Source of the DNA: Paenibacillus sp. DCT19
GTDB lineage: Bacteria > Bacillota > Bacilli > Paenibacillales > Paenibacillaceae
Assembly: GCF_003268635.1 (NCBI RefSeq)
Contig: NZ_CP029639.1
Location: 3,173,501 to 3,237,500 of the forward strand
Reading direction: 5' to 3'
Length of the DNA stretch: 64,000 nucleotides
The position numbers were made by a program, and so were the translations under genes. The notes under the pieces are model-generated. The model saw only the letters and a list, made by a program, of their open reading frames with translations. It ran no database searches and was not told the origin of the DNA. Shown in pieces: positions 63,644 to 64,000 of this stretch (position 1 is its first letter; each line of letters opens with the position of its first letter).

Positions 63644-64000
63644 GTACTTTCCCCCTTAATAGCCATAATGGAGTGAATGGTGCCTTGAAAATATTGTAAT
63701 CGAGAACGGAATATCGGGATATAAACGTTATTGACGAAAAGCACTAAGTTTTTTTACTTTATCAAATCACAGAGGAAAAGTGAATCGAAGGTACCATGCA
63801 CTAATTTTACTAATGTCTGATCTTATTTTTACTTCGAAGGAAAATCAATATTTAGATGAACATTTCAACATATGAAAAATTCACAATAGAAAAAACATAT
63901 CTCCGCTGATCATATTGCGTATACCTCACATCCGCACACGCACCTTGAAAAACAACAAAAAGTAGCACATCTCAACGTCGAATACTACTATTTTTTCAGT
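63644..64000. other. Upstream region of the ABC operon
   Basis: About 350 AT-rich bases that should hold the promoter and the YesN-type activator site of the importer operon. No convincing gene or structured RNA is seen. The next gene lies beyond the window. Confidence 0.4.

Noticed and set aside
1..64000. CRISPR arrays, tRNA/rRNA genes, intact insertion sequences, prophage genes
   Set aside because: Looked for and not seen: there is no regular spacer-repeat pattern, tRNA fold, transposase or integrase motif in the window.

Overview
The window looks like a chromosomal segment of a Gram-positive endospore former, most likely Paenibacillus or a close Bacillales relative. The evidence is AGGAGG-type ribosome sites with frequent TTG and GTG starts, a PyrR-binding attenuator, a Trp T-box leader, a B. 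subtilis-type PurR box pair, perfect Fur boxes, a GerAB-type spore germination permease, a Btr-like AraC regulator, YesM/YesN two-component proteins and an Lpl/Ytc-type sugar ABC importer. No rRNA, tRNA, CRISPR array, intact insertion sequence or prophage was seen. The genus is inferred from gene content only.

Layout. 0-2.5 kb: small membrane protein, then a tightly coupled trio (kinase-like phosphotransferase, unknown protein, GNAT). 2.6-5.4 kb: codB-codA behind a PyrR attenuator. 5.7-10.2 kb: WYL regulator, zinc ribbon, TetR with its divergent hydrolase, FAD oxidoreductase. 10.3-12.9 kb: orphan GerAB permease and a T-box-controlled, divergent TrpRS. 13-15.9 kb: Fur-controlled siderophore-binding lipoprotein and a Btr-like regulator whose C-terminal half is homologous to it. 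16-25.7 kb: GNAT and TetR around a palindromic operator, PurR-controlled purine permease, tandem alpha/beta hydrolases, Bcr/CflA exporter, EamA exporter with divergent LysR, broken RarD.

25.8-35 kb is a decay-rich accessory zone. It holds remnants of two small unrecognised genes, a SatA-like acetyltransferase and a ROK kinase, plus a DUF4258 protein, chromate transporter, YdcF protein, HxlR/NmrA pair, frameshifted MFS exporter and a LysR gene with an early stop. 35-50 kb: aldo/keto reductase, MurB, DUF418 protein, flavin monooxygenase, NAPE-PLD-like lipase, two paralogous spore-surface-like proteins, a TraB/ChaN-like protein, AraC regulator, and a fusion of a Gfo/Idh/MocA dehydrogenase to a UPF0303 domain. 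50-64 kb: PL9 pectate lyase with a structured leader, orphan Imm53, OmpR two-component pair, HelD, and a YesN-YesM pair converging on an oligosaccharide ABC operon.

Six genes carry a lesion best explained by one missing base in a short run of identical bases: rarD, the MFS exporter, the second 'MVRTLD' paralog, the 44.2 kb hydrolase, the PL9 lyase and lplB. In each case the lost reading frame continues directly in another frame. This one-sided pattern suggests sequence undercalling at least as strongly as gene decay. The LysR stop codon and the multi-lesion remnants are not explained that way. The most unusual items are the dehydrogenase-UPF0303 fusion, the TrpRS with an altered HIGH motif under T-box control, the unclassified leader RNA before the pectate lyase, and the hairpin-rich leader of the purine permease.
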